From Candidatus Hydrogenedens terephthalaticus JGI OTU-1 (GTDB taxonomy: Bacteria > Hydrogenedentota > Hydrogenedentia > Hydrogenedentales > Hydrogenedentaceae), in contig AWNW01000020.1 of the NCBI GenBank assembly GCA_000493945.1, positions 1-17,774 on the forward strand: a stretch of 17,774 bases of DNA, given 5' to 3'. The translations under genes and the position numbers were made by a program. Positions within the stretch are counted from its first letter, which is position 1. Each line of letters begins with the position of its first letter. The notes beneath the pieces were generated by a model. That model had not been told where the DNA came from, made no database searches, and saw only the letters and a program-made list of their open reading frames with translations. Shown here piece by piece: positions 16,933 through 17,774 of the stretch.

Positions 16933-17097
16933 CCACAGAGGACACGGAGGAATCTTTACACAAAGGACACAGAGGAAGGTAAAACATGTTTCGCCCCTAC
17001 ATTGTGCACTTTGTGGTAAAAGAAATTAACCACTTAAAAACACCAAGAATCGGGGACGCTTCATCTACGGTAATGGCAAGGAGAAAAAGAAAAACAC
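16923..17097. repeat. Dispersed repeat copy 2 (internally deleted)
   Basis: This copy follows copy 1 directly. It starts AAAGAATTAACCACAGAGGACAC and its core (16982-17015) is identical to copy 3. It lacks the 22 bases that copies 1 and 3 have after ACTTTGTG, so the right arm is missing and it cannot fold in the same way. Similarity to copy 3 continues through the AACCACTTAAAAACACCAAG and GACGCTTCA segments. Confidence 0.8.
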
Positions 17098-17114
17098 AGA
17101 CAAGAATGTCTGTG
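17095..17114. repeat. Perfect 8-base-pair hairpin
   Basis: CACAGACA (17095-17102) and TGTCTGTG (17107-17114) form a perfect stem with a four-base AGAA loop, at the end of repeat copy 2. No T-run follows on either strand, so it is not a clear terminator. It is more likely part of the dispersed repeat family. Confidence 0.6.
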
Positions 17115-17285
17115 CTACATTAGGGGTACTTTCTATTTATTTTTATTATATGATCTAACCGTGTGGGTAAGGTTGCAACGAAATAAAACCCGCCTGCCTG
17201 GCAAGGCAGCCACGAATGTGCGAATGATAGATGAAATGTTTTGTATTTGTTTTAATTTGTGTTTATTGGTGTGCTTCGGGGTAGA

Positions 17286-17464
17286 AAAGAATTAATCACA
17301 GAGGACACGAAGGAAGTTCTACACAAAGGACACAGAGGAGGGTAAAACATGTTTCGCCCCTACATTGTGCACTTTGTGCAAAACCTCTGTGTACTTTGTG
17401 GTAAAAGAAATTAACCACTTAAAAACACCAAGAAACGATGACGCTTCAGCTACAGAAAAAACAC
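17286..17464. repeat. Dispersed repeat copy 3 (fullest copy)
   Basis: This copy has both the flanking sequence of copy 2 and the complete right arm of copy 1. The core is 17345-17378, and the ACTTTGTG repeat occurs twice (17371-17378 and 17393-17400), 22 bases apart. The arms CACAAAGGACACAGAGG (17322-17338) and CCTCTGTGTACTTTGTG (17384-17400) are nearly complementary. Confidence 0.8.
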
Positions 17465-17547
17465 AATTCAACAGGATTCGCAGGATTTATATGCCATGAA
17501 TTTAGGAATGTATAACGAATATTCTTCCATTCGTTCTTAATCGTTTT

Positions 17548-17774
17548 CTATTGTATATCCGTGGCAGTCTTCTTTTTGGATAGAGATAGGTGAAACAATT
17601 TATCGCGGTAGATGAGGAGGATACCGAGGAGGGATAGAGGAATGATGAATAAGGCGAGTATCTGCATGAGGTCTAAGTTCCATACTACCTTGCCGTAATC
17701 TGCACGGATGAAGTCTTCCACAAACCGCATGAGGAAATAGATGCTAAAGAATGAGAGGATAATCGTTCCTTTTC
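17548..17774 (-). CDS. lgt: Prolipoprotein diacylglyceryl transferase, C-terminal end (gene cut by window edge)
   Basis: The reading frame is open from the window edge to a TAG stop at 17550-17548, giving at least 75 codons. It reads KGTIILSFFSIYFLMRFV, then EDFIRADYGKV, followed by a MQILALFIIPLSLLGILL helix and a short basic tail. The RFvE-F-R-D segment followed by an MQIL-type final helix is the C-terminal signature of Lgt, the inner-membrane enzyme that attaches diacylglycerol to the lipobox cysteine of lipoproteins. The Met at 17730 is internal, not the start: the frame continues upstream with matching family sequence. The catalytic His and Arg positions are outside the window. It points towards rpsF but is separated from it by about 950 bases. 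Confidence 0.78.
   Translation of the reverse strand, partial: KGTIILSFFSIYFLMRFVEDFIRADYGKVVWNLDLMQILALFIIPLSLLGILLIYRDKLFHLSLSKKKTATDIQ

Larger units (their letters stand above)
16597..17547. other. Gene-free region with dispersed repeats
   Basis: About 950 bases lie between the lgt end and rpsF. Besides the rpsF promoter and the three repeat copies listed separately, it holds short inverted repeats: AACGAAT/ATTCGTT (17514-17535) just after lgt, without a T-run; and CTGCC/GGCAG (17194-17209). A CAGGATT direct repeat (17472-17478, 17481-17487) is also present. Open frames of 65 and 79 codons cross this region but overlap the repeats and resemble no protein I know. I see no RNA gene. Confidence 0.75.

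Noticed and set aside
16790..17029. 79-codon plus-strand open frame
   Set aside because: It is made almost wholly of the dispersed repeat and resembles no protein family.
16839..17464. CRISPR array
   Set aside because: The copies are unevenly spaced, differ in length, carry no regular spacers, and there are no cas genes.

Overview
The window is bacterial, moderately AT-rich and densely packed, with mostly housekeeping and central-metabolism genes. There are no tRNAs, rRNAs, transposases, phage genes, CRISPR arrays or defence genes that I can recognise. The phylum cannot be fixed from sequence alone. The long chlamydia/spirochaete-type serine hydroxymethyltransferase, the DUF2232 gene inside the S6-S18-L9 cluster and the dispersed 'CCACAGAGGACAC' intergenic repeats would fit a deep-branching, poorly cultured Gram-negative-type lineage. 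Hydrogenedentota- or Planctomycetota-like is only a guess.

Left part (154-6422, plus strand): a translationally coupled pair for acyl-CoA/acetate metabolism, made of a fused ADP-forming acetate-CoA ligase and an acetyl-CoA hydrolase/CoA-transferase fused to a GNAT acetyltransferase domain. A long-form serine hydroxymethyltransferase (glyA) and an adenylylsulfate kinase (cysC) follow. All four genes point the same way. cysC meets a convergent bifunctional RelA/SpoT gene (6439-8550, minus) with only 16 bases between them.

Middle (8692-11273): a DUF72 gene on the minus strand, divergent from a family-39-like membrane glycosyltransferase on the plus strand, with a short promoter region between them.

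Right part (11349-16596, minus strand): a compact run in the order rpsF, ssb, rpsR, DUF2232 membrane protein, rplI, dnaB, dapA. This is the classical S6/SSB/S18/L9/replicative-helicase cluster with the lysine-pathway gene dapA appended. It has a clear extended -10 promoter upstream of rpsF. An 18-base stretch around that promoter is repeated exactly at the relA/spoT promoter.

Right edge (16597-17774): about 950 bases without genes, filled with three copies of a dispersed hairpin-forming repeat and other short inverted repeats. The C-terminal end of a prolipoprotein diacylglyceryl transferase gene (lgt, minus strand) then runs off the window.

I see no complete new system. The best leads are the CoA-enzyme/GNAT fusion next to the ADP-forming ligase, the repeat family with one internal 22-base deletion, a Thr-to-Cys change at the catalytic position 44 of DapA, and the shared promoter string at two growth-control genes.
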